Below are positions 1-12,598 of a DNA stretch of 64,000 bases, in pieces. A program made the translations under genes and the position numbers. Positions within the stretch are counted from its first letter, which is position 1. Each line of letters starts with the position of its first letter. A model generated the notes under the pieces. It was not told where the DNA came from, searched no databases, and saw only the letters and a program-made list of their open reading frames with translations. The DNA is from Prinia subflava (taxonomy: Eukaryota > Chordata > Aves > Passeriformes > Cisticolidae), in the NCBI RefSeq assembly GCF_021018805.1, contig NC_086257.1:14814693-14878692 (forward strand). The letters run 5' to 3'.

Positions 1-2745
1 GTTTGGCGTGAGCAAATAGAAGACTCAGGCACCAATTCAGTCTCAGGTTCTACGCCTTTTACTCTACACTACTCAGATCACATTTCTTCCCTCATACAGC
101 TTGCACCTCCCTTTCAGCAACTGATTCTGTTTCAGCACCAGCCTCCATACGCAGCAGAAACAGCAGAGCCCAGAGAACAGATGTTTAGAGCCACAGTGCT
201 GTAGGCAAAATCTGGAGGGGAAATAAAGTTTGTGGGTTTGTCTCTCCAGTAGGAAGCAGGGTGAAGCATAATACTAAAGCTTTCTGACACACTGCCAGAG
301 AGACTGACAGCCATAGTGGCTCAAGTGGATGGAAAGGCCACTTGCAGCCAGGGCAGTGCTGGTATTTTAGTGCTCAAATTTACTAAGTGTTGGTTCTTCA
401 CCTACTCTGTGAGCTCACAGAGCTTGGGACTCAGCAGAGCTGCCACCCCTGGCTTGGGCAGTCCCTGGTCAGTATTGCTGACCAGAGTGCTCCACTGGGA
501 AGGAAGGCAGAGGCTGGAAAAGTGGCAGCAAACCAGAACAAGACTCCTGTCTCTGCCTGGAGCCTTCCTTAGTCCAGCCTGGGCTGGAGAGAGAGCTGGT
601 CTCAACAGTACAGCATTACATGACTTAATAGTCAAAGCACAGAAAAGGGCTCAGCTGAAATGACAAATCCCTACCAAGTCACACATGTTAAATATCCCAG
701 GAGCCAGGCAATGTATCCCAGTGCAAGCTACCCATCTCCAAGGCCCTGCTTGATGTTAGGTGACCACCAGGGCAGCTGTAGACTCTGCACAGCCCTTCTG
801 CATTCACTCCAGATAGGCTAAGCTCTGCTTCCCCCCACCTACATGCCCTGTTTCAAGAAGGAAAAGCAAGCCCAAATGCTGTAACACTTCCACAGCAAGG
901 CCAGTCTCCCATACTGCTCTGTATTTATGACTTTGCAAGGGTGAAACGAGCTCCAGTCTCCTTTTGGTGCCAGTCCCAGGAAACCCTGCAGTGAAACAGA
1001 GGGCTGCACAGACTGCTGCCCCTCCATCCAAGTACAAACAGCCATCCAAGCCCATCATGAATAACAAAGGACACTCTGACAGTCCAAACCGGTTTATGAA
1101 GTCCATGGCACAGAAAGGAAGGTCTGAACTGAAGAGTGTGTCTGACACTCACAGAGCTGCAGGAAATTAAATGTAGTGGATTTGCAGGAGAAGCGTATTT
1201 TAACTGATCACGTGTCTCAGGTGTCACCCCTTGACTTAGATTATTGCAGCACTCTACAAGGGTTCTGGCCACCCTGAACAGCAAATCTCTGCTAAAGGAG
1301 AAATATTTTAAAAGTACTAAATGCCCTGCAGAAATGCATGGAGGGTTCTGGTTCTGCCAGATCAATTGGCACAAGCCCGTGTGACCCAAATGTCAGGGTG
1401 CTCATTTCACCTGACTGAAATCAGCTTCTTCCCAGCCAACTGCGTCAGCTTTTAGAGCTGCTCTAACATTTCCTGGGCAATCCTGATTCAATTGCACCTA
1501 CCTCCCATTTCTGCAAAAGCCCAAGATGACTGCACGTGGGGTGTTGTAATGCTGCCTCAGCAGGAGGAGGATGTTGCGTTGGAGGAGAGCAGAACAGCTC
1601 GTCCAGAAGCACAAGCAAAGCAGGGATTTTCCCAGCGAGCAGCTGAGCTCCATGTCGCTGGGTCCCTCCTCCCCCATGCACTCCTCCTGCCTAGGGCTGA
1701 GTGGAGGAGACCCAGGCTGTGTGTTCTTCCTCCTTTGCTCACCACTTCCACCCAGGCCCTGTTAGACAGGATGGGACATCCCCTGCTAAAGATCACTCAC
1801 TGCTGTGAGTGCCTGCAGCCCTTGGGCAGCCCAAGGAGAAAAACCTCCCAGGCTTCAGCCTCTGCGATGAACACTGCACTGAGATGAACCTTGCTGAAGT
1901 GCACGTTGTGAATCTGGCCCACAATAATTCAGTGTGGTCCAAGAGAGGATGACAGAGGAGCTGTTCATCTGCTCGGCGTGTATTGTAACTGCTTGTTTGC
2001 CAGCATTACAGAGGGACAAGAGTTCATGGGGGGACTCGTCAAACCCCTGCACAGCCCTTATTTCTGAACATTTCCCCCCATAAAACCAGCTCCTGTTCCT
2101 TCCTCCCTCCCCCTTTCCACTTGCCTCCTGCAAATCATGCTGTCTCCTTCCACCCCCAAATAGGAAGTCCGGAGCCGAGACATGCACAATCTGCCTCTTC
2201 ACAAGAGCTGGGCTGAACGAGTGCCAGAGGAGCTGCGAGCATGACAACATATTTCCTGTCAGGAAAGTGACTCAGTGAGACGAGTATCAGAGCTCCTCTT
2301 ACTCTAGAAGTTCCCCTCTCCCGTTGCATTGCTGAGGCATGAGTCAGAATTGGAGAGCTGAATCTCAGTCCTCTCCGGATCCAGGGATAGCAGAGTTCAG
2401 GTTCAAGCCTGGGTCCTTCCTGCAACTCAGTGACAAGGCAGCTCCATGAGCCAAGCCCTGGATTCACCCTCACAGAAGGGCAATAATGCTACTGACAAAG
2501 GGAGCAGCTTGGGTTTGTTTGAGTCTTAGGTTGAGGTGCTGTTGCTATTTGCTAATGCACCTGTTGTCTCTACACAGAGCACTGTACAACACCCCTCCAG
2601 AACTAACACTGTGTTCATGCATTTTGCTATTTTACACATATCCATTTAATCCAGAAATACTGTACATAAATACTCAAAACTTGCTGCAGACAGTTTTCTT
2701 CTCTGCACAGTAAGTGGGCAGGTCCATCACATGCCATGTCCTTAC
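1..2745 (-). other. IL1RAP intron 2 (partial, runs off the left edge)
   Basis: This is the intron following the signal-peptide exon, read on the minus strand. The donor at its right end is a good consensus (CTCAG then gtaagg). I looked for the first immunoglobulin-domain exon of IL1RAP here and found no matching reading frame, so that exon probably lies left of the window. The open frames present (up to 154 codons) have no recognisable domains and overlap on both strands. I see no other gene. Confidence 0.5.
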
Positions 2746-2813
2746 CTGAGCCTCTGCCGAGGGTGACCATGGACAGCCAGAGTGAGACCAGCAGGACACT
2801 GACCATCTTCATC
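2746..2813 (-). CDS. IL1RAP: IL1RAP first coding exon: signal peptide
   Basis: This is probably the first coding exon of the interleukin-1 receptor accessory protein, the shared co-receptor for IL-1, IL-33 and IL-36 signalling at the plasma membrane. The minus strand shows a strong acceptor (pyrimidine-rich, ending ctcccag), one untranslated G, then an ATG at 2,812. Twenty-two codons follow, forming a typical signal peptide: a short basic start (MKM), a hydrophobic core rich in V, L, S and W, and a small-residue end (GRGS). The exon closes with a strong donor in phase 1, the usual phase for an exon entering an Ig domain. A second ATG at codon 3 has G at +4 and could be the real start. The family call rests on synteny: the exon is minus-strand, downstream of a CpG island and divergent from TMEM207. 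The signal peptide alone cannot prove it. The Ig and TIR domains are outside the window. Confidence 0.62.
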
Positions 2814-3103
2814 CTGGGAGACAAAGCACACAGACCTGGTTACTTGACACTGTTTTATCACTGCAGGCTATTTTTTAACTCTGAGTATATGTGCTTATCC
2901 CTCCATCCACTCAGTGATCCTTTAATTCTGGCACTTCCCAGAATTTTATTTCATTCAGATTCCTTAAGAACAGCACCCACAGGCAGCATCACTCTGCCCA
3001 CAGGCAGCTTGCCAAGCTGGGGGGTGATGGCTCTGAAGAGGACAGCCCAGCTCATGGACTGAAGTCACCAGAATAGTCTACACCAGGGAGCACAAGGAGC
3101 CAA

Positions 3104-3367
3104 ATGGATGGTTGCAGGCTACAAATCCCAAGCTTTGACTCCCAAAAGAAGGTTCTTTACCAAGACCTCCCTCTGGTCATCTCCAAGAACGAGTGCAGAG
3201 AGCCCTCGCGGTGGCTGCGGCACATCTGCGCTGACCGCGTGTTCAACGCTCTGCAGGACAGCCACACCACAGCAGTCCCAGCTGGCAAGGTCTGCTGCCA
3301 GTCACCTGCAAGACAGGGCCTCACCAGCTCTTCCCAGTCAAACCCTCCTTGGAACTCGCAGGAGTAA
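3104..3367 (+). pseudogene. Unidentified coding-like island, possible retrocopy or stray exon
   Basis: I do not recognise this 87-codon plus-strand frame, which is antisense to the IL1RAP intron. Codons from about 3,160 to 3,275 end in G or C almost every time. The stretch carries a cluster of CpGs unlike the surrounding intron. The peptide looks protein-like, with segments such as DLPLVISKNECREPSRWLRH followed by ICADRVFNAL. No convincing acceptor precedes it, and the candidate donor after GGCAAG at about 3,288 is weak, so a decayed retrocopy fragment is as likely as an exon. The complementary strand has a fortuitous acceptor (gtcctgcag) and donor (gtaaag) around the same block, so a minus-strand alternative exon cannot be excluded. 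No function is proposed. Confidence 0.3.
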
Positions 3368-6300
3368 ACAAGCACCAGGCTTGTACACTTTTCAGAAGTG
3401 ATCTAAACAAAGGCTTACACTTTCTAAGCAGCGGTGATAAGCAAAAAACAATCCCATACTTGTCCATTCCCACTACAGAACACAATTTCCTGTAATTTGA
3501 GATAAATGTACACTGCCAGAGTTTCACTGGCTGCCCACTCCAGCATCTGGCATTTGGCTCTCAGAGCTGCTCACTCACTGGAATTAAATTTCTCTCTGTT
3601 TCTAGGTTTTTCAGGATGCAATTTATAAGCTGGTAGTCATGAAAACTGACATCTACTAGATGCTCTCATTAAAGGGGTTAAGGTCACATTTGATATTCCT
3701 AGGTGCTGTCAGATCACAAAGGGAGAAGAGATGGTTAAAAGGCTGAACTTCATCAAAGCATCTCAGCTCTGCCAGGCAGATGCAGTAATGAGCATGGTGA
3801 TACTGTCAGGAATGTGCTCGTGAGATGACAGAGAAACCTGCTCCATCAGGGTGCATTAAAAATGTGGGGGGAGAAGCCACAGAGCTCCCTTAAACACGTC
3901 CCTCAAAAACCTGTCCAGAATATATGCAGTACACAGACGGGCTTTGCACATAAGCAGAGAACACCTAAGATTGCCCAGATTGCAGAGATTAACAAGAATG
4001 AGACACGTGAACTGCACTACTCAAAACCCAGCAGCGGATATTGAATCCTTCCTTTTCAGTGCTTACATCTGAAAAGCCTTTGTGCGATGCCTTCCCTCTG
4101 CTGGGCTCATCTCAAAGAGACAAAGGGAATCTGAAGCATGCCTGTTCTTCCCTGCACAGTCCATGCAAAGGGCTGCACGCTGCCTCTGAAGCCATCAGGA
4201 TTTCAAAAATGGTCAAGAAGCAAGGAAGAAAGTGAGTTTTTATTTTTTTCCCTGGGGTCCAGCTGAGAGGGCTGATCATCCCCTACCACCTTCCTCCACA
4301 TTGAAATGCAGCTGCTTATCAAACCCCTCTCTATTGCCACCTACAACCAGCTCCCAATGTTACTTAAGACTCCATAGGGAAAAAACAACATTAAGAACTC
4401 CTACCCCTTGAAAATGCTAAAGAGAGATAAAACATCTTTATGCCATCAGATTGGACAGAGAGATCCAACACGCTGCACTCCTGGAAGGAATTTAGGAACT
4501 TCTGGTAATTGAGATGCTTGAAGAGAGGGGGTGTACACAGTGGTGGGGAATCATTCCCATAATAAAGATCCTTCATGGCTCCCTCTCCATTTGTCATTAG
4601 CTAAATGCACAGCGTGTCCTAACTCACCCTTATTTTCCAGTGACTCTCTCCTGCATTTCGCACAAATCAGACTGAATTCAGCCCTGAAGCAAGCAGGAAC
4701 AACTACAGACTTTGGATGAGTTTGCCTTGTATTGAGCAAGGCCATTTGCGTGGCCTGAGGCCAAAATAAACTACTACATTTCACTTGGTGATACATGAAC
4801 TCTGCAGCGAGCTAATATTTACATCCATTAGCTATGCTCACAGGAACATGCTCCTTTCAACTGTCTCAAAGAGACACCAGGTCTCTGTTCCCATGAGCAA
4901 GGTATCCAAGATTTCCATGCTCTGCCTACTAGTAGGAAAATCCTTTTTTTCTTGCTCCACCCAGCTATAAAATCAGAAGCCTTACACACAGAGTGATTTA
5001 CTTCTGGTTCATTCCAGGCTTTCCAGAGATCTTATCAGTGGAGACAGACACAGAGCCAGCCAGATTACAGCAATTTCTCCATTACAGAAAGGGACACAGC
5101 TGACCACAGCCCTGGCTGCCCCCACTCCACACAAAATGCAAGGGGCCATGGAAGGGACAGGCACAGAGTCAAGGGCTGGTCAAGGGGAGGCATCACAGTT
5201 TCCTGGGTGCCCTGACCATGCCAACATCTGCCAGCCCAGCTCCATTCCTGTGGCACACAATTACTCCAAAAAACCCCATAAACCAAACAGCCCCAAACCT
5301 GTGATAACTCCCAAAGAAAAAGGTCCCACAGCAGTCCTGTGGTGACACAGGAGAAGGGCATTGAGTCCTGCTGCAGAGAGGGGTGGGTTGTGCAATGCCC
5401 TTAAGAACCTGACACCACAGAACTACAACCCACCCTGGTCTTGCCAGGAACAGAAGAGTTTTCTCAACCTTTCCCAGCAACCTGCTTCTGTGTTCGTGAC
5501 AGGAGAGAGCACAATGCCATTTTTCCTGCCTGTGATGCAATTCCACTTCTTGTGCAATTCTGTAGAGCTGCACCAAAACTCCAGTTTCTGTGGCTGCAAT
5601 CAAATGAGCCAGAGGCCAGGGAGTGCAAACCCAGGCTGCAGCAGAAGGCTACACCCAACAGCATGCACCCAGTGGAAATAAAAATAAAAGGAAATGCTAA
5701 AGGGAGCCAGGAATAAGATCAGTGAGCAGGAGAGCTTACCAGCTCAGAAATCACACCGCAGCTAGAAAGCAGGCTATCAGAGCAGCCAGAAGGCAGCTGG
5801 AGAGCTCTGATACATCCTCAGCACTCCAGGAACTTCTCACGAGACCAATATACTCTGAGGTGTTCTTAATGTCTCCATAAATTAACATTTTAATAATAAT
5901 TCATAGAGCAGTTAGGGAAAATGATCCATCACAGCCCTTGCTAGAATTTTTTTTCAAGGAACTCAACTTGAAATGTTCACTTTGTTTCAAACCAGAAATT
6001 GTTCCCTTTTCCTTCCCAAGCACTTTTTTCTTCCAACTTTCACCTTCTGTCTACTGAGGAGCAAAGAAGTGAGGTGGTGGGGGAAAGGACAGTCATGGAA
6101 GTGTCTCATACTCTTAAGATCAAAGGGCTGGAAAGGTTTGATTTTTTCAATACTGATCACAAGTAGCCTTTATGTCAGAAAAAAATTGAATATTTTTATA
6201 TAAAACACCTTTATTAAAACACCCTTGCCAAAGAGACCTCAGCAAGGCATCATTCCCTCCTGCCTTTAGCAGCATGGACCCCGTAAAGCCCACGCACTTT

Positions 6301-9300
6301 CCAAGCAATTATAAAATCAAAGACAGATGTCAAGTAATTAACGAAGAGAACTGCACTCAAAGTAACTACTGCACACCTATTCTCAAAGACACTGTACCAA
6401 TTCTACAGAACAATGCTGCATTTTCAAAGAAAAATGCCTTTGTCCCTCCTAACCACAGGCCTCTAGGGAGAGCTGATAGGTTTTTTGCTTTTCCCTGAGA
6501 AGTCACACTACGGCCTGCAGAACAAAAGCACCCTTCAGAACCTTGCCACTAAGTGCTCTGACTGAAAGGAAATATAAAATAAAGCAGTTTCTGAAAGAGG
6601 AAAGAAGTAATTTCAGCCAAAGCAGGTTTTACAAACTATTTTCTTTCTGTAATTCTGCCTCAACTTAAAAGCATTTGAGAGCCCCCCAAAAAATAGGATG
6701 CAGACACAGGAAGGCTGGCAAAATCCAGAGTTGGCTAGCTGAGGAAATGCTCTGGTTCTGTGCCACATGGACTCGGAGAGGAAGGTTGATTGATGGGCTG
6801 CAGAGCAGAGCTGGTGCTCTGGAAGGGGCACAGCTCTCTGCCCCAATCTCAGCATGCCCACGAGCCCTGGGACCCTGCATCAGCACACAGCAGCACTGGA
6901 GAAGGCTGCTCCATGAGTTTGCTGGGTTTTCTTATGGGGAAAAATTAGATGCACAGTTCAATTCAAAGAATCCAAAAGGCAGACAAAGGGAAGCCTGAAA
7001 AGGGAGCTGCAGAAAAATAACAGCAAAAACACTAATGGAAAATGGGAAAAGGCCCGTCAGCCCTCCAGGAAATACTTTTGCTTTTCAGTATGTGCAGGAG
7101 TAAGTCAGACAAAAGGAGGAATTACTGTAGCATAAACCATCTTGGTGCCACTCAACCGGGGGTTGCAGTGTCTCTCTGACCCTGCGTCTCCTCCAGGGGC
7201 CACGTGGGCACTGCCTGGCAATGTCCTTGGCTGTGGTGTCCATGGTCCCACTCTGTCCTGCCCAAAGGGGAGCCCCTCCTGCAGGGAACTGCTCAGTGCC
7301 AGGGACAGCCCTCCCGAGGAGCAGAATGTGACACACAGGCAGACAGACAGGCCAGGGGTTCTGGAAGCCCAGCCTTTACTCCCCAGGAGGAATAACCACA
7401 TTCATTAGGATTTTCATCCCCAGACAGCTCCCAGGAACAGAGCAGGGAGGACTGCAGCAGCAGTTTGATGATGAGCACCAAAAGCAGCTCGCAGCACTTC
7501 CCCTGCTCTCGTGCATGCTATGCCACACTCATCTCTTCAAACACAGCCACATTGACCAGAGGGCCCCCAACGCTGTCCTCAGAAAAAACACTCACATCTC
7601 TCCTGGGGGCAGCGAGCCCGATTTGTCGTGGCAGCAGCGCCCAAACAGCCAGGCACATTTCAGCAGGAATCAGGCAAAGCCTGCCCTGCAATCAGGGGTA
7701 TCACAGGAGCCATAGGTGTGACCCAGCCACTGCATCTGCTGGTGACACATCTAAGGCAGGGGCCTGCAAAATCAATGCTGGGTCCCACCTGTGCCAGGGC
7801 AGCTGCACTCACCAGGCACCGCATGCCTGACAGCAGAGCGGGCTGAGAGGAATTTGTTCTGAAATGTTTCTATTACAAAAGTAATTTATGTCATCAGAAC
7901 CAAAGGAAATGCTGAAATTTGAGCAGCCTGAAAGCTTCTCACCAGCTAGAATCACAGCAGATATTACACACCTGCTTTTGCAGAGGTGAAAAAAAAAATT
8001 AAACTAGTGGGAGTCAGATGGAAAGCTGCCCTGGTGAGAGGTGTCTCCTGTCACCAGCACAAAGGATTTTCTGCCTTGCTTGGCCAGGCCTGGCCACTGG
8101 CACACAGCTTTACACCCAGGGCTACTGAGTACCCTGAAGAGAAAAAATACCAAACCAAAACCAAACACACAACAAGAAAATCTGGAAATAGTCTTCTTAA
8201 CCAGTGACTCAGCCAGCTCACTGCCAGCCAAGGACATGACACCAGGCATTCAAGGTGGCTTCATTTGCCTGTCACCCATCACAGCCCCTCCCTGGCTTCC
8301 TGCCTGCACATCCAGGCCAAGGGCTGCTGCCTGATGGCTTTTTAATAATGACATTTTACAAAATCTCCAACATGTGCATGAACAAGCTCAGCAGTGTGAT
8401 GCTCCAGAGTCACCACGGGAGGTGATCCCAAGCTATTTCTCCTTCAATGGAGCAGCACAAATTGCAGAAGCAAGGCTGCCCTTCCAAGAGCACCAAGAGC
8501 TCCCGAGGGCAGAGCTGGCAGCAGCCTCCCCTCAAGCTCAGAGGCTCGGGAAAAAGTGTGGAGACTCATTCACAGTGAGTCATTCCTGGGAGCTTCCTTG
8601 GTAGTGCAAGATTTGCCTGTGCCAGTGCCAATGTTTGGGACATGGAGGCGAGATTTCCAGGCAGGGAATCTGTGATTTGCTGTTGGCATTTAGACACCAT
8701 GTCCTGGCATCCTTTTGGCTCAGCAGATTTAATGCTAACAATGAGAATTCAGAGGAAGAAGCTTTTTTTCTCCCTCTCAAAAGAAAAAAGTACAATCTAG
8801 GCATGTGGAGAGGAGTGGAGGGGGTCTTGAAAATGTACCTGAAGAAATTTGGAATCCCCTGCTTCCCTTTGCAGTTTTCCTGGGGTCCTCTCAAAACTTG
8901 GAAAAGCAGAAATGCTACAGATCTTGCACACTGCTCTGCTGTGTGCCAGGGTACCACTGATTATACTCTGCCACCAATTTAGCAGGCAGAGCACACTGCA
9001 TTTCATACATTGAAAATAAACGAGCTCTCTGTCACCTCTACAAAATGTGCACACCTGGACAAGTCAAATAAGCAGCTGGGACTATTGCCCAGAGATCTGT
9101 GGAGTGGGCTGGAGAGGGGCAAGCAGAGCCACAGCTATAAAATCAAACAGCACAGATTATAAATGGATCCACGCTGGCCACCGAGCAGTTCAAACACTAA
9201 GCTACAAGAGCACTTCTGTGCTCAAGCAAAAGGTATCCAGCTATGATAGTCTATTTTTCATGTGTGAATAGCCAGGGAATGAAAAGTTTCCAACTGTGCT

Positions 9301-9635
9301 TCAAAGAGAGCTGAGATCTTCCATGAAGCCAGACACAATGCTTCTATTTTGGACAGGTATGTTATAGTGAAGGGAGAGTTCTGAGAAACACGCGCACATT
9401 GTGCTACCACAAAATAAACTGAGAAACTAATCTTTGCACAGAAAAAAAGAAATCTGCAATCAGCATGGCTCAAAGACCTGAGAAGACTTAAGGAATCCAA
9501 AGTTAGATCTCCCCCTCACTGGAAAAGTTCCAATTAATTGTCACAGAACACTTGGAGACATCTGACAAGAAGCATTTAATTTATCCATTCTGCCTCCTGA
9601 CCTTTTTAATGGTTTTACTATGTAAGCAGCTCCAC

Positions 9636-9672
9636 TACCCTCCCTGGGAGGTTGTTCCACTGCCCCAGTGGA
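9636..9672 (-). repeat. Possible degraded CR1-like LINE fragment
   Basis: Read on the minus strand, the block contains a phrase resembling the 3' coding end of CR1 elements (a TGGAACAACCTCCCAGGGAGG-like motif followed by GTGGAG). Flanking sequence no longer matches, so the copy would be old and short. The call is from memory of the family consensus. Confidence 0.3.
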
Positions 9673-11449
9673 CACAGCAGCACATCCACATTGCAATAGA
9701 TTGCACAGCAGCAGCCCCAAGCTAGCTCAGCACAAGTCTCTAAATCCAGAGAATACAATGCAGATTTGAGCAGGTTTTCAGATGGGCTTAATGCCTTTTT
9801 CAGGACAGGCCCAGGGCTCTCAAAAACCCCAGAGCAGCTTTCCCAGGAGGTGTCCCCTTGCAACCCAGCCTGGTTCAACCAGTGCCCTGCAGCCCCACTC
9901 CACATCTCCCCTGTCACACCAGGGGCTGCACCCAGCCCTGCCCAGCACCATCTGCAATAAGGTCTCAGTGTCAAAAACACTCCACAGAGTTTATTTTCTT
10001 AAGTTCAAGCCCTTGCTGGCAGTTACAATCCTGATCCTTCACTTCATCTCCTCCCTTCACAGCACCAAGAGCTTGAGGACCAGATTCCCAGGATGGCTGC
10101 TCTACATTCACACAACATCCTTCCCTTCTTGTTCCTCCAGAGAGAGGCACAACAGGCAAAAATCCTCCAAGCACCACCACACTCCAGAGCACATCATCAC
10201 TGTCTTTGACTTCCCTTCCCAAGAATCTGCTTTCCTGTGCTGCCACCAATTCCTCAGGCAGCTGCAATGTCTCCAGCACCACTATCAGGTTTCCCCATGC
10301 TGCTGCCAGTGGGGAAGCCCCAGCTCTTCCTGAGGCACAAGAGAATGATTTCCTCAAGTGACTCTGGGCATCCTGGGATGAGCAACACATTCTAGGGCAA
10401 TAGCAAATCAGATGAGTTTTTCTTTTTCAAGTTTGGGCCACACAGCATTTCCACACCTGGTACTTATAATAATCATGTTAATTTAATCCCATTTAACCTT
10501 ATAAGTAAAAGCAAAAAAGAATAAGACATCAAGATGCTTCAATCCCTGTCCTGCAGCTCAGACAGGCTGCTCCAAGTGTGCTTTACGCATCAATCAATTT
10601 AAAGCAATATATAAATAGAAAGCCCAGGAGCTACCAGCCTCCCCCAGGACAGCACCTCACTTCAAAGCAGCTCTCTGGAGGTCCTTCCAGCCCTCCACAT
10701 TCCCAACCCACACACTTGGTCCTCCTGGTGACTATCAGAGCATACCTGTCCCTTTCTGGTCAGCACAGCATAGTTACACTCTGCAAAGGGGACTAGAAAT
10801 GCTGTGCTCACACAGAAATAAGGAGGAAAAGAGAAACAAGAGTGAGACAATCCTTCCCCCTCTGTGATGTGTATTCCTTTTGCTCCCCATGGCTCTAACA
10901 TTTCCCTCTGCAAATATTCGGTTGAACCATCACAGGGAACTTGCTCAGGCTCTGCCTGCACTGGCCCCATCAATGCAGCTTGAAATTCAACCTTCAAAGA
11001 ACAGCACCCTGAAATTTGAAGTCCAGGAGCCTCCTAAGAGAAAGTCTGCTCTCTGACCCACAGCACCTACACAGTGGGAAGGCTGAGATGGAGCTGCAGG
11101 CAGCAGTATGCTCTGACTGTCATCAATATTAATTATTTGGGGAGAATATGATTGATCTCACAAGGGCAATGAAATTCATTCCTCCAGCAGAATGACAAAC
11201 AAAAGGCAATACATGCACTGCTGACATTTCCAAAGGCTACGAGGTGCAGAGACACAAGGAAATACTGCTATGCACTAAAGCCCTGCTGCAAAGGACCAAA
11301 AATCTGGAAAGAAACTTTCATTTCTGAGCACCTTCAATGCCAGGAAGTAGATGCCTTCATATTCTCAAATCTGTGCTGACCCCAGCCCTGGGCTGGCTCA
11401 CATCTTTGCAGTGAGGGGAAATAATCACTGAGTGTCTTTGGGAAGTCGG

Positions 11450-12598
11450 TGTCATGGTTTGACACTGGCCCAATGCCAGGCACCCACAAAAGCCACTCAT
11501 CCTCCTCTGCCACAGCTGGGCAGAGGAGAGAAAAACTAATGAAGGGTTCATGAGTTTAGATAAGGACCAAGAAAAAACACTCCAAGGGCAAAACAGGCTC
11601 AGCTTAGAGGTACAAAGTGAATTTATTACTAGAAGAGTCAGAAGAGGATAATGAGAAGCAAAAGTAAGCCTTTAAAATACCTTTTTTCCCCCAATTCCTC
11701 CTTCCTTCACACAAACAGGACAGGGAGACAGGGCATGGGGGTTTTGGGGTCAGTTTATCACCAAGATTTCCTTCTGCTGCTCAGGGACAGGAGTCCTTCC
11801 CCTGTGAGGCTGTGGGTCCCTCCCTCGGGACACAGCTCTCCAAGAACTGCCCCAGCCTGGCTCCAATCTCGGCAGGAGCACTCCTCCCAAAACTGCTGCG
11901 AGGTGACTCCCTCCCATGGACAGACACTCCTCCCAAAACTGCTGCTGTGGGTCACTCTTCCATGGGGTGCAGTCCTCCAAGGACAGGCTGCTCCAGCCTG
12001 GGAGCAGGGACCTCTCTGTCCACTGGGTCTCCCAATGGATCACAGCCTCCTCCAGCACCCACTGGCTCTGGCACGGGCACCTCCCCTACGGGCTGAGAGT
12101 GGATCTCTGCATCCCTGTGGATCCTCAGAGGCTGTGGGTGGATCTCTGCATCCCTGTGGATCCCCAGGGGCTGTGGGTGGATCTCTGCATCCCTGTGGAT
12201 CCCCATGCCCTGCAGGGGCTCAGCTTCTCCACCACGGTCTCACCACGGCTGCAGAGGAGTCTTGGCTCCAGCACCTGGAGCACCTCCTGCCCTCCTTCTG
12301 CACTGACCTTGGTGTCTCCATGTTGTTTCTCCATGTTTTTTCCTCACCTCCTCCTCTTCTCTGACTGAAGAAAAATTGTGCCTGCCCCCCTTTGTCTCGA
12401 TCCTCCTCCCAAATCTGTTATCCCAGAGGCATTACCACCATCTCCAACTGGCCCAGCCTTGGCCAGCAGCAGGTCCATCTCCAGAGCCACCAGGGGCTGG
12501 CTCTGCTGGGCATGGTGGAAGCCTCCAGCAGCTCCCCACAAAAGCCACCTCTGTGCCCTCCATCACCACCAAAACCCAGGCTATGCAAAACCAACACA
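11450..12598 (-). mobile_element. Solo LTR of a passerine-type endogenous retrovirus
   Basis: A 1,149-bp block bounded by TG and CA inside IL1RAP intron 1. On the minus strand it begins TGTGTTGG and ends CCATGACA, ends I associate with a common songbird ERVL-like LTR family. It has the family's long GC-rich body with repeated short phrases. A minus-strand AATAAA near 11,620 lies close to the LTR's 3' end, as expected for a retroviral polyadenylation signal, and sets the orientation. No gag, pol or env frames flank it, so this is a solo LTR left by recombination. The flanking pentamers (GTCGG and GCTGG) are not an exact target-site duplication, so the insertion is not recent. Long frames through the block, including a 237-codon one, are repeat-driven and not genes. 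Confidence 0.82.
12099..12205. repeat. 39-bp tandem repeat inside the LTR, 2.7 copies
   Basis: Three near-identical units start at 12,099, 12,138 and 12,177, each beginning GTGGATCTCTGCATCC. They differ by a few substitutions, and the third copy is truncated. The array is internal to the solo LTR. Confidence 0.9.

Larger units (their letters stand above)
2814..11449 (-). other. IL1RAP intron 1, distal part
   Basis: This is gene-free intronic sequence. It contains a CpG-rich, coding-like island at about 3,104-3,367 (separate entry) and a possible old CR1 fragment near 9,636-9,672. The remaining open frames are short, overlap on both strands and carry no domain I recognise. No RNA gene was seen. 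Confidence 0.5.

Noticed and set aside
9782..10333. 183-codon plus-strand open frame
   Set aside because: Intronic, overlapped by an open minus frame, Ser/His/Pro-rich, no family resemblance.
11651..12364. 237-codon plus-strand open frame
   Set aside because: It lies wholly inside the solo LTR, is antisense to it, and its repeats follow the 39-bp minisatellite.
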